Below, in pieces: positions 28,890 through 37,477 of a stretch of DNA of 64,000 nucleotides. The position numbers were made by a program, and so were the translations under genes. The notes beneath the pieces were generated by a model. That model did no database searches, had not been told where the DNA came from, and saw only the letters and a list, made by a program, of their open reading frames with translations. How positions within the stretch are numbered: the stretch's first letter is position 1; each line of letters starts with the position of its first letter. Source of the stretch: Azospirillum picis (GTDB lineage Bacteria; Pseudomonadota; Alphaproteobacteria; Azospirillales; Azospirillaceae); contig NZ_JAGINO010000021.1 of the NCBI RefSeq assembly GCF_017876115.1, positions 62,001-126,000 of the forward strand. Reading direction: 5' to 3'.

Positions 28890-29594
28890 ATGTCTGGAGA
28901 AAAAGTCGCTCTCATCACCGCCGGCGGGTCGGGGATGGGAGCAGCGGCCGCGCGGAAACTGGCGCAGGACGGCTATCGGGTCGCCATCCTGTCCTCGTCG
29001 GGCAAGGGCGAGGCGCTCGCCCGGGAACTCGGCGGTGTCGGCGTGACCGGTTCGAACCAGTCGAACGCCGACCTGAGGCGGATCACCGATCTGGCGATGG
29101 AGAGGTGGGGGCGGATCGACGCGCTGGTCAACTCCGCCGGCCATGGCCCGCGCGCGCCGATCCTAGAAATTTCGGACGAGGACTGGCACCGGGGCATGGA
29201 GGTCTATTTCCTGAATGCCGTGCGGCCGATCAGGCTGGTGACGCCGATCATGGAGGCGCAGGGCGGCGGCGCGATCGTCAACATCTCGACGGCATGGGCG
29301 TTCGAACCATCCGCCATGTTCCCGACCTCTGCGGTGTTCCGGGCCGGGCTGGCGAGCTTCACCAAAATCTTCGCGGATACCTATGCGGCGAAGAACATCC
29401 GCATCAACAACGTCCTGCCCGGCTGGATCGACAGCCTTCCCGCGACGGACGAGCGGCGCGGCAGCGTTCCGATGGGCCGCTATGGCAGGGCAGAGGAAAT
29501 CGCCGCCACCATCGCCTTCCTGCTGTCGGAGGGCGCCGGCTACATCACCGGCCAGAACATCCGTGCGGACGGCGGGGTGACGCGCGCCGTCTGA
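28890..29594 (+). CDS. SDR-fold protein lacking the usual catalytic Tyr-x3-Lys
   Basis: The 234-residue protein has the SDR Rossmann fold: ITAGGSGMGAAAA near residue 8, NSAGHG near 86 and NISTAWAF near 134. Where the catalytic YxxxK should be, the sequence reads SAVFRAGLASFTK, aligning Ser and Arg with the usual Tyr and Lys. The remaining C-terminus (NNVLPGWIDSLP, GQNIRADGGVTRAV) is normal. It may be a non-reductive or regulatory SDR, or use another residue. The start at 28890 has GGAGG six bases upstream. It is divergent from the LysR gene. Confidence 0.85.
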   Translation: MSGEKVALITAGGSGMGAAAARKLAQDGYRVAILSSSGKGEALARELGGVGVTGSNQSNADLRRITDLAMERWGRIDALVNSAGHGPRAPILEISDEDWHRGMEVYFLNAVRPIRLVTPIMEAQGGGAIVNISTAWAFEPSAMFPTSAVFRAGLASFTKIFADTYAAKNIRINNVLPGWIDSLPATDERRGSVPMGRYGRAEEIAATIAFLLSEGAGYITGQNIRADGGVTRAV

Positions 29595-29762
29595 ACCGGT
29601 GGCGGGAGTGAACCGGTGGCGGGAGGGGAGCCGTGGCGGACCGCCATGGCTCCCCGGCAATCACTCAGACGGATCACTCCCCGGATCACTCCGGCCGGGG
29701 CGCCCGCAGGCAGGCCCTGCCCCCTTCCACGAAACGCGGCCGGGGGGAGAGGCAATCCTGGC

Positions 29763-31457
29763 TCACGATGCCGGCGTGCCGAACAGCTTCTCGCAGTAGG
29801 CAGCCAGCGGCTCCGGCCGGTCCATCCGGCCACGGTACGCGATGTGCCCGTCCGGCCGCACCAGGACCACGGCGCCGTCGCCGCCGATCCCATAGGCCGC
29901 ATGCGCCTCGCCGTCCAGGTCGGACAGGGCCACCGCGTCGCCCGGTTCCGGCACCGCCGCCCCGAGCACCAGCCTTGGCCGCACCCAGCCCCAACCGGCG
30001 ACCGCCGCGAAGGCCCGCCGCAGGTCTGGCAGGGCGTCCGCCTGGCGGCCGTCGAAGCCGAGAAGCGACCAGCCCCAGCTCCTGCCATCCGGATTGTAGA
30101 GATGGGCGAACAGCGTCGTCGAGGTGCCGTCGGCGGCGATCAGGGCCGCGTCGGGAGCGCGGTCGCCGGCCTTGGGCGTGCGGTGATGCAGCGCGTCCGC
30201 CACGCCGGCGAGATGGTCCTCGTTGAGCGGGCTGGCGGGATAGGCGACCGTGAGCTGCTGCAGATCGGCGCTGCCCTGGATCAGCGCGCCGATGTTGGGC
30301 AGGAACCGGGCGGCGACGTCCATGATCGCGTCCTTCACCGGGCCGCGATAGACGCTGTTCTGGAAGCCGCGGACCTGCTGGGCGTCGAGCCGCCGATGCT
30401 CGCCGCCCCGCTCGGCATCGTAGGACTCAAGCAGCAGCGGCGTCGCCTTGCCCCGCAAGGCCATCGCCAGCCGCCATGCCACCCCGACCGCGTCGTGGAA
30501 GCCGGCGTTCATGCCCTGGCCGCCGGCGGGAAGGGACAGGTGGCCGGCATCCCCGACGAGGAACACGCGATCCTTGGCATAATGCGCCGCGGTGCCGTGC
30601 TGGAAGCGGCTGTGCGTCAGCCAGATCGGATCGGTCAGCGTCAGCGTCTCGTCCTCGGTCACCTCGCGGGCGATCGCCTGCATTTCCTCCAGCGTCGGAT
30701 CGCGGTCGGGGATGCCGGTGTCGTCGGCCAGAAAGAACAGGCGGTGATAGCCCTCCCAGACCGGCAGCACGCCGCAGAAGCCCCTGGGATAGTAGAAGAA
30801 CCAGAGATGGTCCCGATCCAGCGACCGTCGCCAGTGCAGCTTGGCATCGACCTGCCGGTTCATGCAGTTCGGCAGCTTTTCCGGCTCGAAGCCGAAGCCC
30901 AGCTCGTTGCGGATGAAGCCCTTCGCCCCGTCGGCACCGACCAGGTAGCGGCAGCGCAGGGTGGCGGCCGGCCCGACGGCCTGCTCCTCGTCCTCCTCGT
31001 CCGCCGCCGCGATCCTGACGGAAACGCCGTCCGCATCCTGCGTGAAGCCGGTCACCTTGCGGCCGCGTTCGATCCTGCCGCCCTTCGCCACGACCTGCTC
31101 CGACAAGGTGGTCTCGATCACGTCCTGCCCGCTGTAGAGCACGGGGCCGTAGGGGCTGGGGACGTCGGCGATCCCGATCGGGTCGACGGCGCGTCCGTTC
31201 AGGAGCGTGTTGATCTTCGTGATCTTGTAGGACTTCTCCGCGATCGCGTCGCGGACACCGATGCCGGCGAGCAGTTCCTGGGGCCTTGCCCAAAGGTTGT
31301 TGGCCCGCGAATACTCCTTCGGCTGCCGCCGCTGCTCCACCAGTAGGCAATCGACGCCATGGTGGGCGAGCGCGCAGGCCGTCGTCAGGCCGATCGGGCC
31401 GCCCCCGACGACGATGACCTCCGCATCAAGACGATCGTGTTCGGTGACAATGCTCAT
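29763..31457 (-). CDS. FAD-dependent aromatic monooxygenase (PheA/TfdB-like)
   Basis: The 564-residue flavoprotein hydroxylase has the FAD-binding GxGxxG in VIVVGGGPIGLTTACALAHHG (about 15-35), the R-PQ-L signature (ARPQELLAGIGV), and the second FAD motif RVFLVGDAGHLSLPAGGQGMNAG near 305. The C-terminal ~130 residues form the thioredoxin-like domain of phenol hydroxylase types (HIAYRGRMDRPEPLAAY at the end). It hydroxylates an aromatic substrate with NAD(P)H and O2. The start overlaps the MarR stop by 4 bp, so the two are cotranscribed and the regulator probably senses the same aromatic compound. Confidence 0.93.
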   Translation of the reverse strand: MSIVTEHDRLDAEVIVVGGGPIGLTTACALAHHGVDCLLVEQRRQPKEYSRANNLWARPQELLAGIGVRDAIAEKSYKITKINTLLNGRAVDPIGIADVPSPYGPVLYSGQDVIETTLSEQVVAKGGRIERGRKVTGFTQDADGVSVRIAAADEEDEEQAVGPAATLRCRYLVGADGAKGFIRNELGFGFEPEKLPNCMNRQVDAKLHWRRSLDRDHLWFFYYPRGFCGVLPVWEGYHRLFFLADDTGIPDRDPTLEEMQAIAREVTEDETLTLTDPIWLTHSRFQHGTAAHYAKDRVFLVGDAGHLSLPAGGQGMNAGFHDAVGVAWRLAMALRGKATPLLLESYDAERGGEHRRLDAQQVRGFQNSVYRGPVKDAIMDVAARFLPNIGALIQGSADLQQLTVAYPASPLNEDHLAGVADALHHRTPKAGDRAPDAALIAADGTSTTLFAHLYNPDGRSWGWSLLGFDGRQADALPDLRRAFAAVAGWGWVRPRLVLGAAVPEPGDAVALSDLDGEAHAAYGIGGDGAVVLVRPDGHIAYRGRMDRPEPLAAYCEKLFGTPAS

Positions 31458-31981
31458 TGAGCTTCCTCTGAAGGGGGAGGCGGAGCGGACGTGGCCGCCG
31501 CCTCGAAGGTCTGGTCGATGACCGAGGTCATCTCGCGGAGCACCGCGACCGCGACCGCAAGCCGCTCGGCGCCGATCCGTTCGAGGATGGCGCCGTCGAG
31601 CGGCACGACCGCGGCTTCGGCCGCATGCAGGGCGGCGTGACCGGCCGCGGTCAGGACGACGAGCCTGGCGCGCCGGTGATGCGGGTTGTGTTCGAGACTG
31701 ACGAGGCCGCGGTCGGCAAGGAGGTCGACGACCCGCTGCACCGCCTGCCGCGTCAGGCCCATGTTGCGCGCGATGTGGGCCACCGGCAGCGGCGTCGGCG
31801 AATAGCCCAGCGCGCCCAGGACCTGCCACCATGCGGCGGTCAGCCCGAGCGGGCGCACCAGCTCGTTGCCGGCGCCGACAAGCCGGCCGTTGGTCTCGAA
31901 CACCGCCAGCACCAGATCGCGGACGCTGGCCGGCTCAGGTGGGCCACCCATCGGAACAACACCCTGTCGTGATGACAACAT
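31454..31981 (-). CDS. MarR-family regulator of the monooxygenase operon
   Basis: The 175-residue protein has the winged-helix MarR core about residues 30-130 (PLGLTAAWWQVLGAL, VAHIARNMGLTRQAVQRVVDLLADRGLV, HHRRARLVVLTAAG). The gene precedes and overlaps the aromatic monooxygenase gene. MarR proteins repress and are released by phenolic ligands. The upstream start at 31979-31981 lies inside an apparent palindromic operator; the alternative ATG at 31949-31951 leaves the site fully upstream of the coding region. Confidence 0.88.
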   Translation of the reverse strand: MLSSRQGVVPMGGPPEPASVRDLVLAVFETNGRLVGAGNELVRPLGLTAAWWQVLGALGYSPTPLPVAHIARNMGLTRQAVQRVVDLLADRGLVSLEHNPHHRRARLVVLTAAGHAALHAAEAAVVPLDGAILERIGAERLAVAVAVLREMTSVIDQTFEAAATSAPPPPSEEAQ

Positions 31982-31987
31982 GCTGTC
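31974..31987. promoter_or_regulatory. GACA-N6-TGTC palindrome at the MarR gene start
   Basis: The 14-bp site GACAACATGCTGTC is a palindrome with one mismatched pair, flanked by two copies of a CTGTCGT-type heptamer on the plus strand (31964-31970 and 31983-31989). Its position at the marR start fits autorepression of the marR-monooxygenase operon. Confidence 0.4.
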
Positions 31988-32061
31988 GTAACGGCGGTGG
32001 GCCGGCCAGGTTCCATCCGCCCCGCCAAATCGCCCGCGGGTCCCGAGGGCGTTTCCAGCCG

Positions 32062-32098
32062 TTGACTCATAACGCAGACCTGATTAGGTTGCGTTATG
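32062..32098 (+). promoter_or_regulatory. rrf2 promoter with overlapping 9-bp-arm palindromic operator
   Basis: A -35 TTGACT (32062-32067) and -10 TAGGTT (32085-32090) are 17 bp apart. Palindrome arms CATAACGCA (32068-32076) and TGCGTTATG (32090-32098) are exact complements, with inner ACCT/AGGT also symmetric. The repressor site therefore sits over the spacer, -10 and start region of the Rrf2-family gene, which points to autorepression. Confidence 0.6.
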
Positions 32099-32803
32099 AC
32101 ACCTGAACCGGACCCCTCCGAGGAAGACGGCGCCGAGATGGCGGATGGCGAAGCCGGCGGGCTGCGCAAGGGAGCGCCGAGCCTCTACGGCGCGTCGGTC
32201 GAATACGGCCTGCACACGGTGCTTTGGCTGCTGGCCGAGCATCCCAAGCGCCCGAGCAGCCGCGAACTGGCCGAGATGCAGGGGATCCCGGCGGCCATGC
32301 TGTCGAAGATCATGCCGAAGCTGGAAAGGGCCGGGATCGTCAGTTCGAGCGACGGAATCAGCGGCGGCTACGCGCTGGCGAAGCCGCCCGCCCAGGTGAC
32401 CGTGCTCGACGTCGTCGATGCGATCGAAGGCGGCCGCAAGCTGTTCGACTGCAAGGAGGTCCGCCGCGGATGCATCCTCTTCGGCGGCTCGCCGCCCGCC
32501 TGGGCGGCGTCGGGCGTCTGCCGCATCCATGCCGTGATGATCCGCGCCGAAAAGCAGATGCGGTCGGAGCTTTCCAGGACAACCCTCGCCGACCTCGCGC
32601 GGGGCGGGCGACCGGCGGAGTTCGAGGCGCTGGTCGCCGACTGGTTCCGCGACCGGGCCGCCGCCCGCGAAACGGCACGCATCACCGCGGTGAAGACGGG
32701 GCGCCGTCCGCTTCGCAAAGGCGGCGCAACCGCACAGCCGGGCGATCCCGGTGCGGTTCCCAGTGCGGATCCCAGTGCGGATCTGGGCACCGGCGAGGAA
32801 TGA
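32096..32803 (+). CDS. Rrf2-family transcriptional regulator
   Basis: The 235-residue protein carries the Rrf2 winged helix about residues 33-110 (YGLHTVLWLLAEHPKRPSSRELAEMQGIPAAMLSKIMPKLERAGIV, GISGGYALAKPP). Cysteines at 119, 126 and 142 could bind an Fe-S cluster, but spacing differs from IscR/NsrR. The predicted promoter puts transcription start at about 32097, so translation from the ATG at 32096 would be leaderless. A start at the in-frame ATG 32138 (after GAGGAAG) is a good alternative. It precedes AhpD-like, SnoaL and Ada genes on the same strand, suggesting a redox or electrophile response. Confidence 0.88.
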   Translation: MTPEPDPSEEDGAEMADGEAGGLRKGAPSLYGASVEYGLHTVLWLLAEHPKRPSSRELAEMQGIPAAMLSKIMPKLERAGIVSSSDGISGGYALAKPPAQVTVLDVVDAIEGGRKLFDCKEVRRGCILFGGSPPAWAASGVCRIHAVMIRAEKQMRSELSRTTLADLARGGRPAEFEALVADWFRDRAAARETARITAVKTGRRPLRKGGATAQPGDPGAVPSADPSADLGTGEE

Positions 32804-32834
32804 ACCATCCACCACCAGCAGAAAGGGCTGACAC

Positions 32835-33281
32835 ATGGAACGCTTGACTTGGTACGACGTGGCGCCGGAAAGCGCGAAGGCCGTCGGCGGCCTCTATCAC
32901 TATGTCACCAGGGGCACGAACCTTCCGGAGGACCTCGTCCACCTCGTGTTCCTGCGTGCGTCCCAGATCAACGGCTGCGCCCATTGCATCGACAAGCATG
33001 GCCGCGACCTGCGCAAGACCATGTCGGCGGACAAGGTGGCGCTGGTCCCGGTCTGGCACGAGGTTCCGCACCTGTTTTCCGACCGGGAGCGCGCGGCGCT
33101 GGCCTGGACCGAGGAGGTGACCCGCATCGGCGAAACCCATGCGTCCGACGAGGCCTACGCCGCGGCTTCGGCGGCGTTCGAGCCGAAGGATTTCGTCGAC
33201 CTGACGGTGGCGATCGCGGCGATCAACGCCGTCAACCGGCTGGGCGCCCCCTTCCGCCTTCCGGTGGCGGCCAAGGCGTAA
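32835..33281 (+). CDS. Carboxymuconolactone decarboxylase / AhpD-like protein
   Basis: The 148-residue protein has the CMD-family active motif NGCAHCIDKHGRDLRK, with Cys48-x2-Cys51 and His55. In AhpD-type members this CxxC serves as a peroxidase-linked thiol redox centre. The rest is all-helical, ending in DLTVAIAAINAVNRLGAPF. It follows the Rrf2 gene by 31 bp and is preceded by AAAGGG. It probably acts in the cytoplasm in peroxide or alkyl-hydroperoxide resistance, with the exact partner unknown. Confidence 0.88.
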   Translation: MERLTWYDVAPESAKAVGGLYHYVTRGTNLPEDLVHLVFLRASQINGCAHCIDKHGRDLRKTMSADKVALVPVWHEVPHLFSDRERAALAWTEEVTRIGETHASDEAYAAASAAFEPKDFVDLTVAIAAINAVNRLGAPFRLPVAAKA

Positions 33282-33477
33282 CCCGCCTCGCGCCTGATCC
33301 GGTCCGCCGGGCGGGGGGCCGGCCGGGCGGGCGGCGTGACGGATCCGCGAGACCGGACAGGGCGGCAGGGGATCGAAGCCGAATCCGGGATCAGAAAGCG
33401 GAGTTCGCGGCAGGCCGCCGACTGGCATCACTCGATGGCCCGCACATCGCGGGTGCCATCCAAGGATACCAGTTTCC

Positions 33478-33882
33478 ATGACCAAGCCGCTCGCCCTGGC
33501 GACCACCCCCGAAGGCATCGTTCCCGCGCTGCTTGCGCACCTCAATTCGCTCGACGTCGAGACGATGCTCGGATTCTACGATCCTGACGGCATGATCGTC
33601 GATGCCGGCGGAACGCCGCATGCCGGGCGCGCCGGGATCGGCGCCGAACTCGAAAAATACTTCAGCCTGGGCCTGGAGATGTCGATCACGCAGCGGCACC
33701 TGTTCGTCGCCGGCAACATCGCCCTGCTGATCCTGGACTGGTCGTATGTCGGGATCGCGCGGGACGGAACCGCGGTGAACATGGTCGCGACGGCGACCGA
33801 CATCGCCCGCCGCGGCGAGGACGGGCTGTGGCGCTACCTGATCGACAATCCGTTCGGCTCCGCCCGCCGGGAGACCGCCTGA
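33478..33882 (+). CDS. SnoaL/NTF2-like protein (DUF4440 type)
   Basis: The 134-residue protein has the NTF2-like fold pattern: ALLAHLNSLDVETMLGFYDPDGMIVDAGGTPHAGRAGIGAEL at residues 19-60, then VDLILDWSY-like strands and WRYLIDNPFG at the end. Such proteins are small-molecule-binding or isomerase-like enzymes with no universal catalytic motif. It lies 196 bp after the AhpD-like gene, and its stop overlaps the Ada start (TGATG), so it is translated with the DNA-repair gene. Confidence 0.8.
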   Translation: MTKPLALATTPEGIVPALLAHLNSLDVETMLGFYDPDGMIVDAGGTPHAGRAGIGAELEKYFSLGLEMSITQRHLFVAGNIALLILDWSYVGIARDGTAVNMVATATDIARRGEDGLWRYLIDNPFGSARRETA

Positions 33883-34937
33883 TGCCGGGCGGCGCAGCCG
33901 CGGACGGGAGCGCGCCCTGGCGCGGGGTGACGACGACGGGGATCTATTGCCGCCCGACCTGCGGCTCCCGCCCGCCCAGGCACGAGAATGTCAGGCTGTT
34001 CGAGAGCCGGCACGACGCCGAGGCCGCCGGCTTCCGCCCCTGCCGCCGCTGCCGGCCGCAGGACGGGCCGGTCGCGGACCGGCATGCGGAGCTCGTGGCG
34101 GAGGCGTGCCGGCTCATCGAGGCGGACGAGGGTGTTCCGTCGGTCGGCGCGCTGGCGCACGCCCTGGGCATCAGCGAGGGCCACCTGCATCGCCTCTTCA
34201 AGGCGCACACCGGCCTCACGCCGCGTGCGTTCGCCCAGCAGAAGCGTGCGCAGGACGTCCGCCAGCGCCTCTCGCGAGGACAGAAGATCACCGAGACGAT
34301 CTACGAGACCGGATTCGGCTCCAGCGGCCGCTTCTACGCGGTGACCCGCAAGTCCCTGGGCATGACGCCGTCGCACTACAAGGCGGGCGGGACGGGAGAA
34401 ACCCTCCGCTTCGCGGTCGGCCAGACGTCGCTCGGAGCCATCCTCGTGGCCTCCAGCGAGGTCGGCGTCGCGGCGATCCTGCTGGGGGACGATCCCGACG
34501 CCCTGCTCCGGGATCTCCAGGAGCGCTTCGCGCATGCGACCCTGGTCGGGGCCGACGCGCAGTATGAGGCGCTCGTCGCGCGTGTCGTCGGGTTGGTCGA
34601 GGCGCCGGCCCTGGGGACGGCCCTGCCGCTCGACCTGCGGGGCACGGCGTTCCAGAGGCGCGTCTGGAGGCTGCTGCAGTCCGTGCCGGCGGGGTCGACG
34701 ATTTCCTACGACGAGATCGCCAGGGCGGTGGGCCGGCCGCGGGCGGTCGGCGCGGTCGCAAGCGCATGCGCGAGCAATCCGCTCGCCGTCGCCATCCCCT
34801 GCCACCGGGTCGTGAAGGCCGACGGGAGCCACTGGGGATATAGCTGGGGTCTCGACCGCAAGCGCAGCCTGATGCTGCGCGAAGGGATCGGACCGCCGCC
34901 TCCCGGTGCCGATGCCGCCCGGACCGACGGGGAATGA
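33882..34937 (+). CDS. ada: Ada-type bifunctional DNA-alkylation repair regulator
   Basis: The 351-residue protein has the Ada zinc/methyl-acceptor domain with Cys23, Cys27, Cys54 and Cys57 (TTGIYCRPTC, FRPCRRC), then an AraC-type HTH (about 66-165, HRLFKAHTGLTPRAFAQQKRA). The C-terminal O6-methylguanine methyltransferase domain has the active PCHRV (Cys about 307). It repairs methyl phosphotriesters and O6-methylguanine and, once methylated, activates its regulon. The start overlaps the SnoaL stop. The N-terminal helix is about 15 residues shorter than in E. coli Ada. Confidence 0.93.
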   Translation: MPGGAAADGSAPWRGVTTTGIYCRPTCGSRPPRHENVRLFESRHDAEAAGFRPCRRCRPQDGPVADRHAELVAEACRLIEADEGVPSVGALAHALGISEGHLHRLFKAHTGLTPRAFAQQKRAQDVRQRLSRGQKITETIYETGFGSSGRFYAVTRKSLGMTPSHYKAGGTGETLRFAVGQTSLGAILVASSEVGVAAILLGDDPDALLRDLQERFAHATLVGADAQYEALVARVVGLVEAPALGTALPLDLRGTAFQRRVWRLLQSVPAGSTISYDEIARAVGRPRAVGAVASACASNPLAVAIPCHRVVKADGSHWGYSWGLDRKRSLMLREGIGPPPPGADAARTDGE

Positions 34938-34998
34938 TCCCGGACGGCGTGCCGGGCGCCCGGACGGAGGGCGCCTGGGCGTCCTATGCCGCGGCGTC

Positions 34999-35439
34999 CT
35001 ATACCGGAGCGTCCTGGTCCTCCGCCCGCTGCTGCGCCTCGTCATAGGCGTGGCGGCAGTCGACGATGCGGGGCCAGTTCTCCCGGATCCACGAGGTGAA
35101 GCCTTCCAGCGCCGGCAGCATGCTCGCGCCCATTTCCGTCAGCTCATACTCGACGCGGGGCGGCACCTCCGGGAAGTAATGGCGCACCAGCAGGCCGTCG
35201 CGCTCCAGATTGCGCAGCGTGAGCGTCAGCATCCGCTGGGTGATCCCTTCGATCCCGCCCTTCAGCGTCGAGAAGCGGAGGCGGTGGCCGGGTGCCACGG
35301 CAAGGTGCGACATGACGAGGATCGTCCACTTGTCGCCCAGCCGGGCGAGGACGCTGTTGGGCGCGCAGGGCTTGAAGCGGGGGCCGTCCTTGGTCTCGAT
35401 GTAGGGCCGGCCGTGAATGACTCGTTCCACGCGTATCAT
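34999..35439 (-). CDS. HxlR-family transcriptional regulator
   Basis: The 146-residue protein has the HxlR winged helix over most of its length (CAPNSVLARLGDKWTILVMSHL, RLRFSTLKGGIEGITQRMLTLTLRNLERDGLL, PRVEYELTEMGASML). Members sense reactive carbonyls or redox state, often through a Cys near the N-terminus; here Cys is at residue 25. It is divergent from an NmrA-like NAD(P)-binding protein gene, a typical pairing with quinone or aldehyde response. Confidence 0.9.
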   Translation of the reverse strand: MIRVERVIHGRPYIETKDGPRFKPCAPNSVLARLGDKWTILVMSHLAVAPGHRLRFSTLKGGIEGITQRMLTLTLRNLERDGLLVRHYFPEVPPRVEYELTEMGASMLPALEGFTSWIRENWPRIVDCRHAYDEAQQRAEDQDAPV

Positions 35440-35504
35440 CCTTGTGCCTGAGGGTGAAGAATGTGCCGTCTTCCGGGCCGTCCCGCCCGGGTATATGTGG
35501 ATGG

Positions 35505-35536
35505 CCCTCGTCCAAGCGCGAGTTCAAGCACGAGGG
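35505..35536. promoter_or_regulatory. CCCTCGT...ACGAGGG inverted repeat, candidate HxlR operator
   Basis: Exact 7-bp arms lie at 35505-35511 and 35530-35536 with an 18-bp spacer, just before the NmrA-like start at 35545. The second arm overlaps its ribosome site. Position in the divergent region supports an operator role, though a weak mRNA hairpin is also possible. Confidence 0.35.
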
Positions 35537-35544
35537 TAACGTCC

Positions 35545-36471
35545 ATGTCCGACGGAAAGCAGCGAATTCTGGTCTTCGGCGCGACCGGCCAGCAGGGTGG
35601 ATCGGTGGCATCGGCACTTCTGGCGGCCGGCTGGCGGGTCCGCGCCCTGGTCCGCGACCCGGCGTCCGCCAAGGCGGCGGCCCTGCGCGGGGCCGGCGTC
35701 GACCTCATGCAGGGCGGCTTCGCCGATGCCGCCCTGATCCGGCAGGCGATGGAGGGGGTGCACGGCGTCTTCAGCGTCCAGCCGAGTTCCGGCCAGGGCC
35801 CCCTGCTGGGGCTGAGCGACGAGGAGGAGGAACGCTACGGCATCGGGATCGCCGACCTCGCCGCCGAGGCCGGCGTCCGGCACCTCGTCTACACCTCGAC
35901 TGCGGCCATCGGGAACGAGCCGACCGGCATGGGCCACTTCGACACCAAGGCCCGCATTGAGGCGCACATCCGCAGGCTGCCGATCACCGCCAGCATCGTC
36001 CGGCCGGTGACGTTCATGGAGATGCTGGCGATGCCGGGCTTCGGGCTGAACGAGGGACGCTTCAGCTTCCTCCTGCGCCGCGACCAGCGGATGCAGGTCA
36101 TCGCGGTGGAGGACATCGGCCGGTTCGTCGCGGCGATCTTCGCCGATCCGGCACGGTTCGGCGGAACGACGCTGGAGATCGCGGGCGACGCCGTCACCGG
36201 GCGGGAACTGGAAGCCCTGTTCAGCGAGGCGGCCGGCCGGCCCATCGCCTATGCCCGCTTTCCCGACGACCTCCTGGCCGCCGACCCCTTCCTGGGCAAG
36301 CTGGCGGCGCTGATGGATGCCGGGCGCCTCGCGGGCAACGCCGACCTCCAGGCGCTGCGGGAGCTGAATCCCGGGATGCTGTCCTTGCGCTCCTGGCTCG
36401 CCGGGCCCGGCCGCAAGGCGTTCGCGGCGGCGCTCGGCGACGCGGGCAAATGGGACTATGGGCCGGCTTGA
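35545..36471 (+). CDS. NmrA-like NAD(P)-binding protein
   Basis: The 308-residue protein begins MSDGKQRILVFGATGQQGGSVASAL, with the GxxGxxG dinucleotide motif at residues 11-17. It is an atypical SDR without the Tyr-x3-Lys, as in NmrA/HSCARG and the quinone oxidoreductase QorB types (VRHLVYTSTAA, VEDIGRFVAAIFADP). Roles are NADPH sensing or quinone/isoflavone reduction. GAGGGT lies 6-7 bases before the chosen start. The divergent HxlR gene probably regulates it. Confidence 0.87.
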   Translation: MSDGKQRILVFGATGQQGGSVASALLAAGWRVRALVRDPASAKAAALRGAGVDLMQGGFADAALIRQAMEGVHGVFSVQPSSGQGPLLGLSDEEEERYGIGIADLAAEAGVRHLVYTSTAAIGNEPTGMGHFDTKARIEAHIRRLPITASIVRPVTFMEMLAMPGFGLNEGRFSFLLRRDQRMQVIAVEDIGRFVAAIFADPARFGGTTLEIAGDAVTGRELEALFSEAAGRPIAYARFPDDLLAADPFLGKLAALMDAGRLAGNADLQALRELNPGMLSLRSWLAGPGRKAFAAALGDAGKWDYGPA

Positions 36472-36528
36472 CGGAAGGGGCGGGCGGGCAGCGGCTGGAG
36501 CCGGCCGAGCGGCCGGGCACGCGGGTTC

Positions 36529-37422
36529 TCATCCCCTGCCCTGCGCCCGCGTGGTCATCAGCACGCCCACGGTGATGACGACCGCCCCGGCCCAGGTCAT
36601 CGCCTGGTATCGCTCGCCCAGGATCGCCACCCCGAAGACCAGGCCGACCGCCGCCGCGACGTAGCCGATCTGACTCAGATACACCGGCCCGCCGACCGCC
36701 TGGAGGCGGAAGAACAGCGCGAACATCCCCGAGGCCGCAGCGACCTGCCCCAGCACCACCAGCGGCAGCGGGGCGCCGGCGAGGCTGGCGACCGGCCCGC
36801 CGGCCCCCGTCACGAGCATCCCCGCCAGCAGCATGGCGGCGGAGGCGAGGTTGCTGCCCACCGCCAGCTCGATCGGGCCGGCGCCCTCCGGCCAGTCCAG
36901 GGTCCGGTAGATGTTGCCGGCCGCGAGGCAGACGGGAATGAGCAGCCCGGCGGCAACCCACAGCGGCTCGGCCGGCTGCCCCGCCTCGCCGCGCGTCGCC
37001 GCCACCATCACCGCGCCGGCGAAGCCGACGGCGATCCCGGCGATGCCCAGCGCGTTGGGCCGGCGCTGGCGGAACAGGATCGACAGCCCCAGCGTGAAGA
37101 CCGGCGACAGCGTGAACATGACGCCGGTGTAGCCGGCCCCGAGGTGCGGGATCGCCGAGAACATCAGCAGGTTCGGGATGGCGTAGGAGATCGCGGCGGT
37201 GGCCGCGAAATAGCGCAGCCGGCGCGGGGTGAGCCCCACCCTGCCCCGGCGCGCCAGCAGCGCGCACAGCAGCACGACAGCCGCCCCGAACGAGACGACG
37301 AAGGCCCAGAGCGGCGCGCCGACCCCGCCCTGCGCCGCCAGCTTGCCGAACAGCGGCGTCAGGCCGAGCAGCCCGCCGGTGGCGAGCAGGAGGCCGGCGG
37401 CCGAGTTCCAGAGCCTGGTCAT
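36529..37422 (-). CDS. EamA/DMT-superfamily exporter
   Basis: The 297-residue protein has about ten hydrophobic helices in two EamA repeats. Examples are LLLATGGLLGLTPLFGKLAAQ at the N-terminus, FVVSFGAAVVLLCALLA, LLFPVFTLGL-type helices in the middle, and GYVAAAVGLVFGVAILGER near the C-terminus. It probably exports a metabolite or drug. It is divergent from a MarR-family gene 76 bp away that should regulate it. The start at 37420-37422 was chosen because the first helix begins immediately. Confidence 0.88.
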   Translation of the reverse strand: MTRLWNSAAGLLLATGGLLGLTPLFGKLAAQGGVGAPLWAFVVSFGAAVVLLCALLARRGRVGLTPRRLRYFAATAAISYAIPNLLMFSAIPHLGAGYTGVMFTLSPVFTLGLSILFRQRRPNALGIAGIAVGFAGAVMVAATRGEAGQPAEPLWVAAGLLIPVCLAAGNIYRTLDWPEGAGPIELAVGSNLASAAMLLAGMLVTGAGGPVASLAGAPLPLVVLGQVAAASGMFALFFRLQAVGGPVYLSQIGYVAAAVGLVFGVAILGERYQAMTWAGAVVITVGVLMTTRAQGRG

Positions 37423-37477
37423 GGTGAGGTTCCCGCTTGGCAAGGATCGCGTGCGGCGGTAATGTTTAGCCTGAAGA

